A stretch of 64,000 bases of DNA. It comes from Comamonadaceae bacterium (lineage in GTDB: Bacteria > Pseudomonadota > Gammaproteobacteria > Burkholderiales > Burkholderiaceae_C). Under the pieces are notes generated by a model. The model saw nothing but the letters and a program-made list of their open reading frames with translations. It did not search any database and had not been told where the DNA came from. Both the position numbers and the translations under genes were made by a program. Positions 18,418 to 27,065 of this stretch are shown here, piece after piece (position 1 is the stretch's first letter; each line of letters opens with the position of its first letter). The stretch is from NCBI GenBank assembly GCA_947371915.1, contig CANBRM010000003.1:1-64000 (forward strand), written 5' to 3'.

Positions 18418-19398
18418 TCATGCGGACTGCCACTGCAAACCTGGCGAAGCCTGCCAACGCCCCGATTTGTGCACGACCAAGGCCTCCACCTGCCAAGACT
18501 TCGCCACCGCCAAGGCCCGCTCATAACCCGCCACAAACAGCACCTTGGTCAAAGCGTCAGCCTGCAAGCAACTCGACGCAGCCACTGTGACGCTGGCCAA
18601 ATCAGCCGGCGAGTAGCCCGTGCGTGGGTCGAAGATGTGGTGATGACGACGATCCTCGCTGAATGCAGACAGGTCATCGGCCGACGTCGCCACACAGCGC
18701 CCTCGCAACGACAAGCGCCCCAACAAAGCGTGGGCCTCACGGGGGTCGGCCACCCCCAGCGACCAATCGGCACCGTGCGCCGATTGCCCCAGCGACGACC
18801 ACTCACCGGTGTTGATCAACGCGTGGGCGATACCCGCTTGCTTCAAGGTCTCACGCACACGATCGGCGGCATACCCTTGCGCAATACCGTTAAGCGTGAT
18901 GCCCATGCCTGAGGTCAAAAAGCGCACCTCACGCGCATCCACCACCAAGCGTTGCCAACCCACGTTTTGGGCCGCTGCTTTCACCTCGCGCGCATCTGGC
19001 AAAGCGCCGTATTGCTTGGCTTGCTCAAAGGCACGCCATAGCGGCTGCACCGTGATGTCAAACGCCCCTTGGCTGTGCGCGGCAAACTGTTGGCTGCGCT
19101 GGAGCACATGCAACAAATCAGGCGCTGGCGCGCGCAACACGCCCTCTCGGTTGAGCTGGCGAATGGCACTGTCGGGACGGAACAAACTCATCTGATCTTC
19201 GATGCGCGCAATCACTTGCTTGGCCTGCTGCAACGCACGCTCTAACAGCGCCACGTCGTGATGGGCGGCACGAATCGACAGCACCGTGCCTAGGCCTGTG
19301 AAGGTGATGTCGCGCCACTGCAAGCGGGCAGCAGCCTCAGACAACAAGGGCAACAAGCCCAGCCCCAAACCCGTTTTCATCCATGCTCTGCGCTTCAT
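18418..19398 (-). CDS. apbE: FAD:protein FMN transferase, ApbE family
   Basis: ApbE motifs (ALINTGEWSSLG, HHIFDPRTGYSP, SSCLQADALTKVLF); 4-nt overlap with upstream NosR-like gene. Confidence 0.9.
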   Translation of the reverse strand: MKRRAWMKTGLGLGLLPLLSEAAARLQWRDITFTGLGTVLSIRAAHHDVALLERALQQAKQVIARIEDQMSLFRPDSAIRQLNREGVLRAPAPDLLHVLQRSQQFAAHSQGAFDITVQPLWRAFEQAKQYGALPDAREVKAAAQNVGWQRLVVDAREVRFLTSGMGITLNGIAQGYAADRVRETLKQAGIAHALINTGEWSSLGQSAHGADWSLGVADPREAHALLGRLSLRGRCVATSADDLSAFSEDRRHHHIFDPRTGYSPADLASVTVAASSCLQADALTKVLFVAGYERALAVAKSWQVEALVVHKSGRWQASPGLQWQSA

Positions 19399-21536
19399 GA
19401 TGTCATGTCCTTCGATGGCCCAACTGCCGCGACGTTGATTGGAATCACGCGTGCGTTGGCACCGTCACGCTGCGCCAAGATGCGTGGCACGCACAGGCTG
19501 TCACTTTCATAAATCACCATGCAATCGGTACACTGGAAACACTCGTCGTAGTCCACCTTGCCCTGCTTGTCGATGGCTTGGTAAGCGCAGTCGTTGCGGC
19601 AGCGTTGACACGGCTGGCCGCACTCGCTGCGCCGTGCAATCCAATCGAAACGCCTAAGCTTGCCCAACACACCCATGCCCGCGCCAAGCGGACACAGGTA
19701 GCGGCAATAGCCTTTGTAAAAAAACGAACTTAGCAGCACCAAGGCTACCGCCCAAATCACAAACGGCCATGCGCGCACAAAGTTCAGCGTGATGCTGGTC
19801 TTGAACGGCTCCACTTCCACCAACCGGTCCGTCCAAGCCACCGAAACACAGGCGCTCACCAGTAAAGCCGAAAGCACCACATACTTCACCTTTTTCAACC
19901 ATTGATCCCACACCTGCGGCACGCGAATCCAAGACAAGCCCAAGCGCCGCGTAGCTTGACTCACCAGCTCTTGCAAAGCCCCGAACGGACATAACCAACC
20001 GCAAAAAGTACCACGCCCCCAAACGAAAAACGTCACCGCCACAAACGCCCACAACAACACCGTCATCGGGTCGTACATGAAGAAGTCCAAACTGCGCCCC
20101 GCCAGCACCGCTTGCACCACCGCCGTGAGGTTGACGATGGACAACTGCCCTTGCGCATACCAACCAATGAAACACAGCGTGAACAGCAAATACCCCATGC
20201 GGAACTTGAACATGCGCGCGGGGTGGTGCATCAGCCAAGGCGGCTCACGCAAGGCCCACACCAACACCGCCAAACCGATCACCAAGACCAAGAGCTCCGC
20301 CCATCGATCGGTCCAAATCGAATGCCATGTTTTCTGGTCTGAGCTGGCTTGCTCAACATAGTCGCTCGGCAACTGCCCACCGAATGCAAAGCTTTGTCGC
20401 ACACGCTCGGGGTACACCACGCCCTTGATGCGCGTCACGTTGAGCTGAAAGTCCAAAGGCAAAGCGGGGTCTAAACCCGCAGGCGCAATCACACGCACCA
20501 CCATCCACTGCGCGCCCTGCAAAGCAGCGGGCACGTTCAAGACGGCATCTAAATCCAAATCACGAATTTCGATCGGTAACTTTTGTTGATTCAGCGTGAA
20601 CCCGTCGGGCACGGTGCCCCGCACAAAGTCGTCAGACATCAAGGCCGGGCGTCCCACCGCCATCACCAACAGCGCGTGATCGCCGGGGTCTAAGCGCTGC
20701 TGCACGTAGTCCCATTTCTCTGGCGACAACAAGTTTTTACCGACGGCGGGCACATTCAGGTGCGCGGTGTACAGGTCCACATACACATCGTCGGGCGCGC
20801 GCGACACGTCAGCATCTAAGCCTTCGCCGGCGGTGCCTGAAAATGCTTTTTCCACCGCTTTGTTTTTCAAGGTCGTGCGATGCACCAAGCCCGCTTTGAG
20901 CAAACCCTGCCAATCCATGGCCTTGAACACATCCGGCCGAATGCGCCCCACCAAATCGGGGTCACGCCCCTCGCCGTAACCCAACTTGGCGCGCGCCACT
21001 TTCAGCGATGCGGCCAACAACGATTGATTCAAGATGCGCACCGACGCCGTGGCTTTGGCCACGCCATCGATGTACACATTGGCGCTGCCGTCTTTGCCGC
21101 CTTTGCTTTGACCTGTTCCGATTTTGATGCTCTGCTTGAGCGACAAATCTTTGTACTGCTCCACAAACGTGAGCAAGGGCTTTTCACCCAAGCCATCCAA
21201 AAAAACCGGCTCGTGGTGCGACAAAACGCGCACATCCATGAACTGCCCATTGGGGTCAAGTGCGATCAATAAATTGAAGGGCGTGCCCGAGAACCCCGGA
21301 ATCGCCGCGAAGTCTTGCGACTCAAAGGCGTAAGCCGCGATCGTGGTCGACGTCAGGTCTTGTTTGAAGATGGGCCACACCGGCAAATCGCGCTCTTTTT
21401 CGCCCACCACCAACGGTGCGGGGAACGCCTGCACCATCTGCTCGCGCGTCATCACGCCGGCCTGTGCACACGCCAACATCAAGCTCGCAATAACCAAGGT
21501 GACTCGCCCAAATAGGCGACAGAGATGAAGGCTCAT
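19395..21536 (-). CDS. NosR/NirI-like membrane protein: FMN-binding domain, TM helices, polyferredoxin Cys motifs
   Basis: Periplasmic FMN-binding-like region with DGVAKATAS; CGWLCPFGALQE and CRYLCPLGAGMG; 4Fe-4S motifs CGQPCQRCRNDC and CFQCTDC. Confidence 0.88.
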   Translation of the reverse strand: MSLHLCRLFGRVTLVIASLMLACAQAGVMTREQMVQAFPAPLVVGEKERDLPVWPIFKQDLTSTTIAAYAFESQDFAAIPGFSGTPFNLLIALDPNGQFMDVRVLSHHEPVFLDGLGEKPLLTFVEQYKDLSLKQSIKIGTGQSKGGKDGSANVYIDGVAKATASVRILNQSLLAASLKVARAKLGYGEGRDPDLVGRIRPDVFKAMDWQGLLKAGLVHRTTLKNKAVEKAFSGTAGEGLDADVSRAPDDVYVDLYTAHLNVPAVGKNLLSPEKWDYVQQRLDPGDHALLVMAVGRPALMSDDFVRGTVPDGFTLNQQKLPIEIRDLDLDAVLNVPAALQGAQWMVVRVIAPAGLDPALPLDFQLNVTRIKGVVYPERVRQSFAFGGQLPSDYVEQASSDQKTWHSIWTDRWAELLVLVIGLAVLVWALREPPWLMHHPARMFKFRMGYLLFTLCFIGWYAQGQLSIVNLTAVVQAVLAGRSLDFFMYDPMTVLLWAFVAVTFFVWGRGTFCGWLCPFGALQELVSQATRRLGLSWIRVPQVWDQWLKKVKYVVLSALLVSACVSVAWTDRLVEVEPFKTSITLNFVRAWPFVIWAVALVLLSSFFYKGYCRYLCPLGAGMGVLGKLRRFDWIARRSECGQPCQRCRNDCAYQAIDKQGKVDYDECFQCTDCMVIYESDSLCVPRILAQRDGANARVIPINVAAVGPSKDMTS

Positions 21537-21540
21537 AAGA

Positions 21541-21564
21541 TGTCAAAACTCCAAGCATTGGACA
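21541..21564. promoter_or_regulatory. weak candidate regulatory dyad (TCCAA-GCA-TTGGA inside TGTC...GACA) in the nosR-like/pqqU intergenic region
   Basis: Perfect 5-bp arms with 3-bp spacer; geometry differs from the 17-bp dyads. Confidence 0.3.
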
Positions 21565-21593
21565 GGGCAAAGACGATTTAGCATGTTGCATCA

Positions 21594-21609
21594 AGCACGA
21601 AAAATGCCA
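21594..21609 (-). promoter_or_regulatory. candidate sigma-54 promoter TGGCAT-N5-GTGCT upstream of the nosR-like/apbE operon
   Basis: Minus-strand TGGCATTTTTCGTGCT; GG-N10-GC spacing exact. Confidence 0.55.
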
Positions 21610-21625
21610 TCTCGAAAAGCTCATG

Positions 21626-21641
21626 CGGCATGGAACATGCT
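21626..21641 (+). promoter_or_regulatory. candidate sigma-54 promoter CGGCAT-N5-ATGCT upstream of the pqqU-like operon
   Basis: CGGCATGGAACATGCT; GG-N10-GC spacing exact; implies the TonB receptor starts at 21681 or 21702 rather than 21630. Confidence 0.45.
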
Positions 21642-21680
21642 TTTGCTTTTATTCACCACGTCACACGGACGAGACATCGC

Positions 21681-23864
21681 ATGGAGACCTCGGTAAAAAT
21701 CATGAAAATTGCTAAAAAATCTCTAAATCCTGAAGCCCGTCATGCACTCAAACTGGTCGCAAGCTTGTGCCTTGGGGTTTTCCCCAGCGCCGCTTTGCAT
21801 GCCCAAAGCGCAACCACTGCGCTAGCCGATGTGATGGTGCAAAGCGGACGTTTGGAACAAAAGCAATTTGATGCGCCAGCGTCGGTGTTTGCCATCGATG
21901 AGGACACGATTCGCAGCTCGGGGCCGCAAGTCAACATCTCGGATGTGCTGAACCGTGCACCCGGCGTGGTCGCGCTGAACCGCAACAATTACGCGCAAGA
22001 CGTGCAAATTTCGATTCGTGGTTTTGGCTCACGTGCCGCCTTTGGCTTGCGTGGTATTCGCCTGATCACCGATGGCATTCCGGCCTCCATGCCAGACGGG
22101 CAAGGCCAAGCATCCACCGTCAGCATGACCTCCACAGATCGCGTTGAAGTTCTTACCGGACCTTTGGCACAGCTCTACGGCAATGCCTCCGGCGGCGTGA
22201 TTCAAACGTTCACCCGCGAAGCAGGTGCCACACCTGAAGCTCAAGTCAGCTTGTACGCAGGCTCTTTCGGCATGACCCGCACGGACTGGCAGATCAGCCA
22301 ACGCTCGGGCAATGTGGGTTTGGTCGCGGACTACAGCACCTTTGGGATTGAAGGCTATCGCCAGAACAGCGATGCACGTCGACAACAACTCAACAGCGTC
22401 CTCACCGTCGACGCACAACCTGACACGCGCATCAAACTGATCGTGAACGTGTTTGACATGCCCTATGCCAAAGACGCATTGGGTTTGACATCAGCCCAAC
22501 TGGCTAGCAATCCAGCACAAGCGGGTACCAATGCCATCGCCACGGGCACACGCAAAACCGTGAAGCAAGAACAAGTGGGTGCCGTGCTGGAGCACACCAT
22601 CAACAGCGACTTGCGCTTGCAAGCGCGTGTTTACGGCGGCACACGCAGCAACTTGCAATACCAAGCAACCAATGTTTGGACCGGTCTGGAGCGACGATTT
22701 GAAGGCTTAGGCCTGCAAGCCAACGGCAAAGCGCAGGTATTTGACGGACAACGCATGACGTGGGTGGTCGGCTTTGACCAAGACCACGCCCAAGAGCAAC
22801 GCCAAGCCGGCGCAACGGCATCTGGTGAAAAAACCGCCACACCCGTCACACGCAACGAGTTGAACGAAGCCAGTAACCGAGACTTCTTTGCACAAGCCAA
22901 TTGGTCTTTAGGCGAACGCTGGACGCTCACCACAGGCGCACGCCAAAGCTCCGTCACACTCAAGAGTAGTGACAGCATGCCCGTCACATTGACCGACCCC
23001 GATGGCTCAGGCAGCGTGACCTACAAAGCCACCAGCCCCGTCTTAGGCCTCACATGGCATGCCAACGACAACTTGAACATCTACTTGAACCAAGGCAAGG
23101 GCTTCGAAACCCCCACCTTGGCTGAGGCCGCTTACACGCTGACCGCGCCCACCGTCATCAAAGGTCAATTCAATCCTAATTTATTGGCCTCGCGCAGCAA
23201 GCATTTGGAGTTAGGTACCAAATGGCAACCTACATCAGCCACGCGAATTGATGCCGCGTGGTTCCAAATCAAAACCGCCGATGAGATCGTCACTGCGCGC
23301 TCATCAAACGGACAAACCGCGTTCACAAATGCCTCGAAAACCGTGCGGGATGGTTTTGAGCTGTCCCTGCGCAACCAACACAGCAGCCATTGGCGCAGCC
23401 AGATTTCTGGCACCGTCATGAACGCCACCTACGACCAAGCATTCAGCAGTGTGATTAGCGGCACCCCCGTGACCGTGGCAGCGGGCAATAGCCTGCCCGC
23501 GATCCCCAAGCAACAGCTCTTCGCCTCCCTGCAATGGTCTGAAAAAGGGTTCAGCGCAGCAGGTCAAAAACCCGCGCTCGGCACTGAATTTGGCATCGAC
23601 TGGATCAACCGCTCTAGCATGTGGGCCAGCGACACCAACTCAGCTGTAGATGGCTTGGCTCCTGGCTATAGCGTCTTCAATGCGCGTGCGCGTCAACGTT
23701 ACCAAGTGGGCGCGGCACGGGTCGAAGCCTTTGTGGGCATCGACAACTTGACCAACCAATCCACCGTGAGTTCGGTGATCGTCAACCAAGCCTCCAAGCA
23801 ATACTTCGAGCCTGGCCTGCCCCGCAACTGGGTGGTGGGTTTGACCAGCCAAATACCACTTTAA
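21681..23864 (+). CDS. pqqU: TonB-dependent receptor, PqqU/YncD-like (candidate PQQ importer)
   Basis: NISDVLNRAPGVVALNRNNYAQDVQISIRGFGSRAAFGLRGIRLITDGIPASMPDGQGQAS...GPLAQLYGNASGGVIQTFT and terminal VSSVIVNQASKQYFEPGLPRNWVVGL closely resemble recalled E. coli YncD. Start reassigned. Confidence 0.75.
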   Translation: METSVKIMKIAKKSLNPEARHALKLVASLCLGVFPSAALHAQSATTALADVMVQSGRLEQKQFDAPASVFAIDEDTIRSSGPQVNISDVLNRAPGVVALNRNNYAQDVQISIRGFGSRAAFGLRGIRLITDGIPASMPDGQGQASTVSMTSTDRVEVLTGPLAQLYGNASGGVIQTFTREAGATPEAQVSLYAGSFGMTRTDWQISQRSGNVGLVADYSTFGIEGYRQNSDARRQQLNSVLTVDAQPDTRIKLIVNVFDMPYAKDALGLTSAQLASNPAQAGTNAIATGTRKTVKQEQVGAVLEHTINSDLRLQARVYGGTRSNLQYQATNVWTGLERRFEGLGLQANGKAQVFDGQRMTWVVGFDQDHAQEQRQAGATASGEKTATPVTRNELNEASNRDFFAQANWSLGERWTLTTGARQSSVTLKSSDSMPVTLTDPDGSGSVTYKATSPVLGLTWHANDNLNIYLNQGKGFETPTLAEAAYTLTAPTVIKGQFNPNLLASRSKHLELGTKWQPTSATRIDAAWFQIKTADEIVTARSSNGQTAFTNASKTVRDGFELSLRNQHSSHWRSQISGTVMNATYDQAFSSVISGTPVTVAAGNSLPAIPKQQLFASLQWSEKGFSAAGQKPALGTEFGIDWINRSSMWASDTNSAVDGLAPGYSVFNARARQRYQVGAARVEAFVGIDNLTNQSTVSSVIVNQASKQYFEPGLPRNWVVGLTSQIPL

Positions 23865-23871
23865 GCACACC

Positions 23872-24819
23872 ATGAAGCGCTATTTCCTCTCTGCAAGCCT
23901 ATGCCTCATCGGCGCGATCAGCCAACACGCCTTCGCCGCCAACCAAGTCTTCGTCACCAACGAAGGCAGCGGGGACATTTCTGTGATCGACAGCAAAACC
24001 GATGCCGTGGTGGGCAACATCAAAACGGGTGGCAAACCACGTGGCATCGCCCTGTGCAAAAACAACCCGCTTTTGTATGTGAGCAACCAAGAGGGTTCAC
24101 AACTGCAAGCCATCGACACACGCACGCTTGCTGTCACGCAAACGCTGACGTTGGGCGACTCGCCCGAAGCGGTGTATTGCTCGCCCGATGGTCAATGGAT
24201 TGCGGTGGCCAACGAGGGCAGCAACAGTGTGAGCTTTGTGTCAACGGCACGGTGGAAGCTGGAGTTCAGCATTCCTGTGCACGGTAAAAATCCAGAGCAT
24301 GCGGTGTTCAGCCCTGACGGAAAGCGCATGCTGGTGTCCGCCGAAGAGGCCGATCAAGTCGATGTGCTGGACCTGCAAACGCACCAACAAATTGCATCCA
24401 TTCGCGTGGGCAACCGTCCGCGCGGTATTGCCTTCAGCCCCGATGGCAACACCGCCTATGTGGCAGTGGAGACGGACAGTTTGCTGGTGGCAATTGACAT
24501 GCAACAACTCAAGGTCAAGGGCACATTGGCAGTGGGCGCACGCACCAACGGTTTGGTGATGCACCCCAACGGCAAGTGGCTGTTCGCTAGCAATGGCGGC
24601 GATGCTGACGTGGCTGTCGTCGACACCCAAAGCTTCACCGTGATCGCCAAAGCCGCCGTGGGTCAACGCCCCTGGAACATGGCGATCAGCGCCGATGGAC
24701 AAAAGGTGTATGCAGCCGCAGGTCGCAGCCATGCGCTGAGCGTGATCGATGTGGCAACCTTCAAGCCGCTCAAAAATATTCCTGTGGGTCGCCTGCCATG
24801 GGGCGCTGCGGCCAACTGA
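23872..24819 (+). CDS. YVTN-family beta-propeller protein (PQQ-catabolism-associated type)
   Basis: Signal peptide and repeated VFVTNEGSGDISVIDSKTDAVVGNIKTGGKPRGIA-type blades; 8 bp after the TonB receptor. Confidence 0.88.
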   Translation: MKRYFLSASLCLIGAISQHAFAANQVFVTNEGSGDISVIDSKTDAVVGNIKTGGKPRGIALCKNNPLLYVSNQEGSQLQAIDTRTLAVTQTLTLGDSPEAVYCSPDGQWIAVANEGSNSVSFVSTARWKLEFSIPVHGKNPEHAVFSPDGKRMLVSAEEADQVDVLDLQTHQQIASIRVGNRPRGIAFSPDGNTAYVAVETDSLLVAIDMQQLKVKGTLAVGARTNGLVMHPNGKWLFASNGGDADVAVVDTQSFTVIAKAAVGQRPWNMAISADGQKVYAAAGRSHALSVIDVATFKPLKNIPVGRLPWGAAAN

Positions 24820-24849
24820 CCTGACAGAAGCGACGCACGCGCCCTGCTT

Positions 24850-25455
24850 ATGAACACCTCGTCCCAAGACTTCACCACCACGCCGAGCCCAAGCCGCTAC
24901 ACCACGATCGCCATCGTGCTGCATGCGGTGTTGGCCATCGGTTTGCTGTATCAACTGGGCTTAGGTTTGTGGATGGACAGCGTGCCGAAAACGCCACCGG
25001 GCTTACGCGCAGGGTGGTTCAACTGGCACAAATCCATCGGCATGGTGTTGGGCCTGCTGATTTTGGTGCGCGCACTTTGGCGTTTGACACATGCCAGCCC
25101 AGCACTGCCCGACGCCACACCACGTTGGCAAATTCACGCGGCCCGTTGGAACCACGCCACCCTGTACGCCTGCATGATCGCCATGCCCGTGAGCGGCTTT
25201 TTGGGATCGAGTTTCACCAAATATCCGATCAAGTTTTTTGACTTTCCTTTACCCCGTTTGTGGGAGGCTTCGACTGAACTCAAAGCGGTGTTCGGCAGCA
25301 TTCACACCGTGACGAGCTACGTTTTCATGGCTGCCGTTGCGGTACACATCTTGGCCGCCGTGTGGCACGCGTTACGACGTGATGGCGTGGTCTCGCGCAT
25401 GCTGCCGCAACGCAGCCCCGCTGTGCCCCCTGCCGCCGAAGACGACGTGCACTGA
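24850..25455 (+). CDS. cytochrome b561 family protein
   Basis: Four TM helices with His ligands (LHAVLAIGLL, WHKSIGMVLG, WNHATLYACMIAMPVSGFLGS, VHILAAVWHAL). Confidence 0.9.
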   Translation: MNTSSQDFTTTPSPSRYTTIAIVLHAVLAIGLLYQLGLGLWMDSVPKTPPGLRAGWFNWHKSIGMVLGLLILVRALWRLTHASPALPDATPRWQIHAARWNHATLYACMIAMPVSGFLGSSFTKYPIKFFDFPLPRLWEASTELKAVFGSIHTVTSYVFMAAVAVHILAAVWHALRRDGVVSRMLPQRSPAVPPAAEDDVH

Positions 25456-25464
25456 GCGCCTGCC

Positions 25465-26412
25465 ATGCCCCCACATCAGCGCAGCATCGTCACGCGCACT
25501 TGGCGCGACACCGTGGGCGTGATCGCCTTGGTGTTGTGCTTTGCCAGCTTGGCGCTGCACTTTGAGCTCTCCGAACAGCTACTGCCTTGGCTCAAGCAAC
25601 ACGAATCTTGGCAAGTCGACGAGTTACCGCTGACGCTCTTGGTGTTGTCGTTGGGCTTGGTGTGGTTCGCTTTTCGGCGTGTGGCCGACACCCAGCGGGA
25701 GTTGCGTGAACGCGAGGCCGCGCAACTGCAAATCACCACCTTGCTGGCACACAACCGCGACTTGACGCAACGCCTTTTCAACGCGCAAGAAGACGAACGC
25801 CGCATCTTGGCGCAAGAGTTGCACGACGAAGTGGGCCAAGCCTGCACCGCGTTGCGCATTGAAGGCAGCTACATCGCCAAAGCGGCATTCACCCAACCCG
25901 ACGCCGTGGTGTTGGCCGCCCAGCGAATCAGCACCACCTCGCAGCGCATGCACAGTTTGACGCGCGACATGCTCAAACGCTTGCGTCCACCGCAGCTCGA
26001 CAGCATGGGCTTAGAAAGCGCGCTCCAAGAACTGTGCAGAACTTGGCAAACGCAGTGCGGCATTTGCTGCGAACTCAACACCCACGACCTGTCTGACGTG
26101 CTGGACGATTACACCTGCACCAGCTTGTATCGCGTGATACAAGAGGCACTCACCAACATCGCCAAACATGCCCATGCCTCGCAAGTTCATATCCGCTTGC
26201 AACGCAGCGCCAACACGTTGCACTTGTGCGTCGAAGACAACGGCATCGGCCTGAGCAACACCCCAGATCAATTACAAAACATCGAGCAAGGTTTTGGCTG
26301 GGTCGGCATGCGCGAACGCGTGGCCAGTCTGCAAGGCCGCATCGACTGGGGTGATGCGCAACCGGGCCTGCGCATCGACGTTCACATCCCGATGAAGGTG
26401 GCGCAGCCATGA
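25465..26412 (+). CDS. NarL-type sensor histidine kinase with short N-terminal membrane region
   Basis: HisKA_3 (RRILAQELHDEVGQACTALRIEG) and HATPase (EALTNIAKHAHASQVHI, VEDNGIG). Confidence 0.93.
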   Translation: MPPHQRSIVTRTWRDTVGVIALVLCFASLALHFELSEQLLPWLKQHESWQVDELPLTLLVLSLGLVWFAFRRVADTQRELREREAAQLQITTLLAHNRDLTQRLFNAQEDERRILAQELHDEVGQACTALRIEGSYIAKAAFTQPDAVVLAAQRISTTSQRMHSLTRDMLKRLRPPQLDSMGLESALQELCRTWQTQCGICCELNTHDLSDVLDDYTCTSLYRVIQEALTNIAKHAHASQVHIRLQRSANTLHLCVEDNGIGLSNTPDQLQNIEQGFGWVGMRERVASLQGRIDWGDAQPGLRIDVHIPMKVAQP

Positions 26413-27050
26413 TCCGTGTGCTCTTGGTCGACGACCACCCCATCGTGCGCGCTGGCTACGCCCGACTGCTGATGCAAGATGGCGACATCAAGGTTGTGGC
26501 AGACGCCGCATCGGCCGAATCTGGTTACACAGCATTCTTAGACCACACCCCCGACGTGACGGTGTCTGACATGGCGATGGGTGGCGTGGGCGGCTTGGAG
26601 TTGCTGCGCAAAATCAAACAGCGCAACGCACAAGCGAAGGTCTTGCTGTGCAGCATGTACGACAGCGACAGCGTGGTGCGCGCCGCGTTAGAAGGTGGCG
26701 CGATGGGCTTTGTGACCAAAAACGCACCGCCCGAAAACCTGTGCCACGCCGTGCGCGAGGCGTATGCGGGGCGGCGTTATTTGAGTGAAGATTTGTCGCC
26801 CGATTTGATGCGCAGTAGCCCCAACGAAGAAGCCGAGCGCATCGCGCAATTGAGCTTGCGTGAGCTTGAAATATGGCGCTTGCTGGCCATGGGTAAGTCC
26901 AACGCCCAATGCGCACAACTGCTGAACTTGAGTTTGAAAACCGTCGCGAATAATCAAACCCAAATCAAAGAAAAACTGGCGATCACCAACACCGCAGCCT
27001 TGGTGCACTTGGCGCAGCGCCACCAGTTGATTGACGCTTCGCCCCTGTGA
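26409..27050 (+). CDS. LuxR/NarL-family response regulator
   Basis: Receiver domain (VLLVDDHPIVRAGYARLL) and LuxR HTH; 4-nt overlap with the kinase. Confidence 0.94.
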   Translation: MIRVLLVDDHPIVRAGYARLLMQDGDIKVVADAASAESGYTAFLDHTPDVTVSDMAMGGVGGLELLRKIKQRNAQAKVLLCSMYDSDSVVRAALEGGAMGFVTKNAPPENLCHAVREAYAGRRYLSEDLSPDLMRSSPNEEAERIAQLSLRELEIWRLLAMGKSNAQCAQLLNLSLKTVANNQTQIKEKLAITNTAALVHLAQRHQLIDASPL

Positions 27051-27065
27051 TTTTTTAAAGGCGAC

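Noticed and set aside
19395-21536. Annotation as a denitrification (N2O) regulator NosR
   Set aside because: No nosZ/D/F/Y or other denitrification genes in the window; context is quinoprotein metabolism, so only NosR-like is justified.
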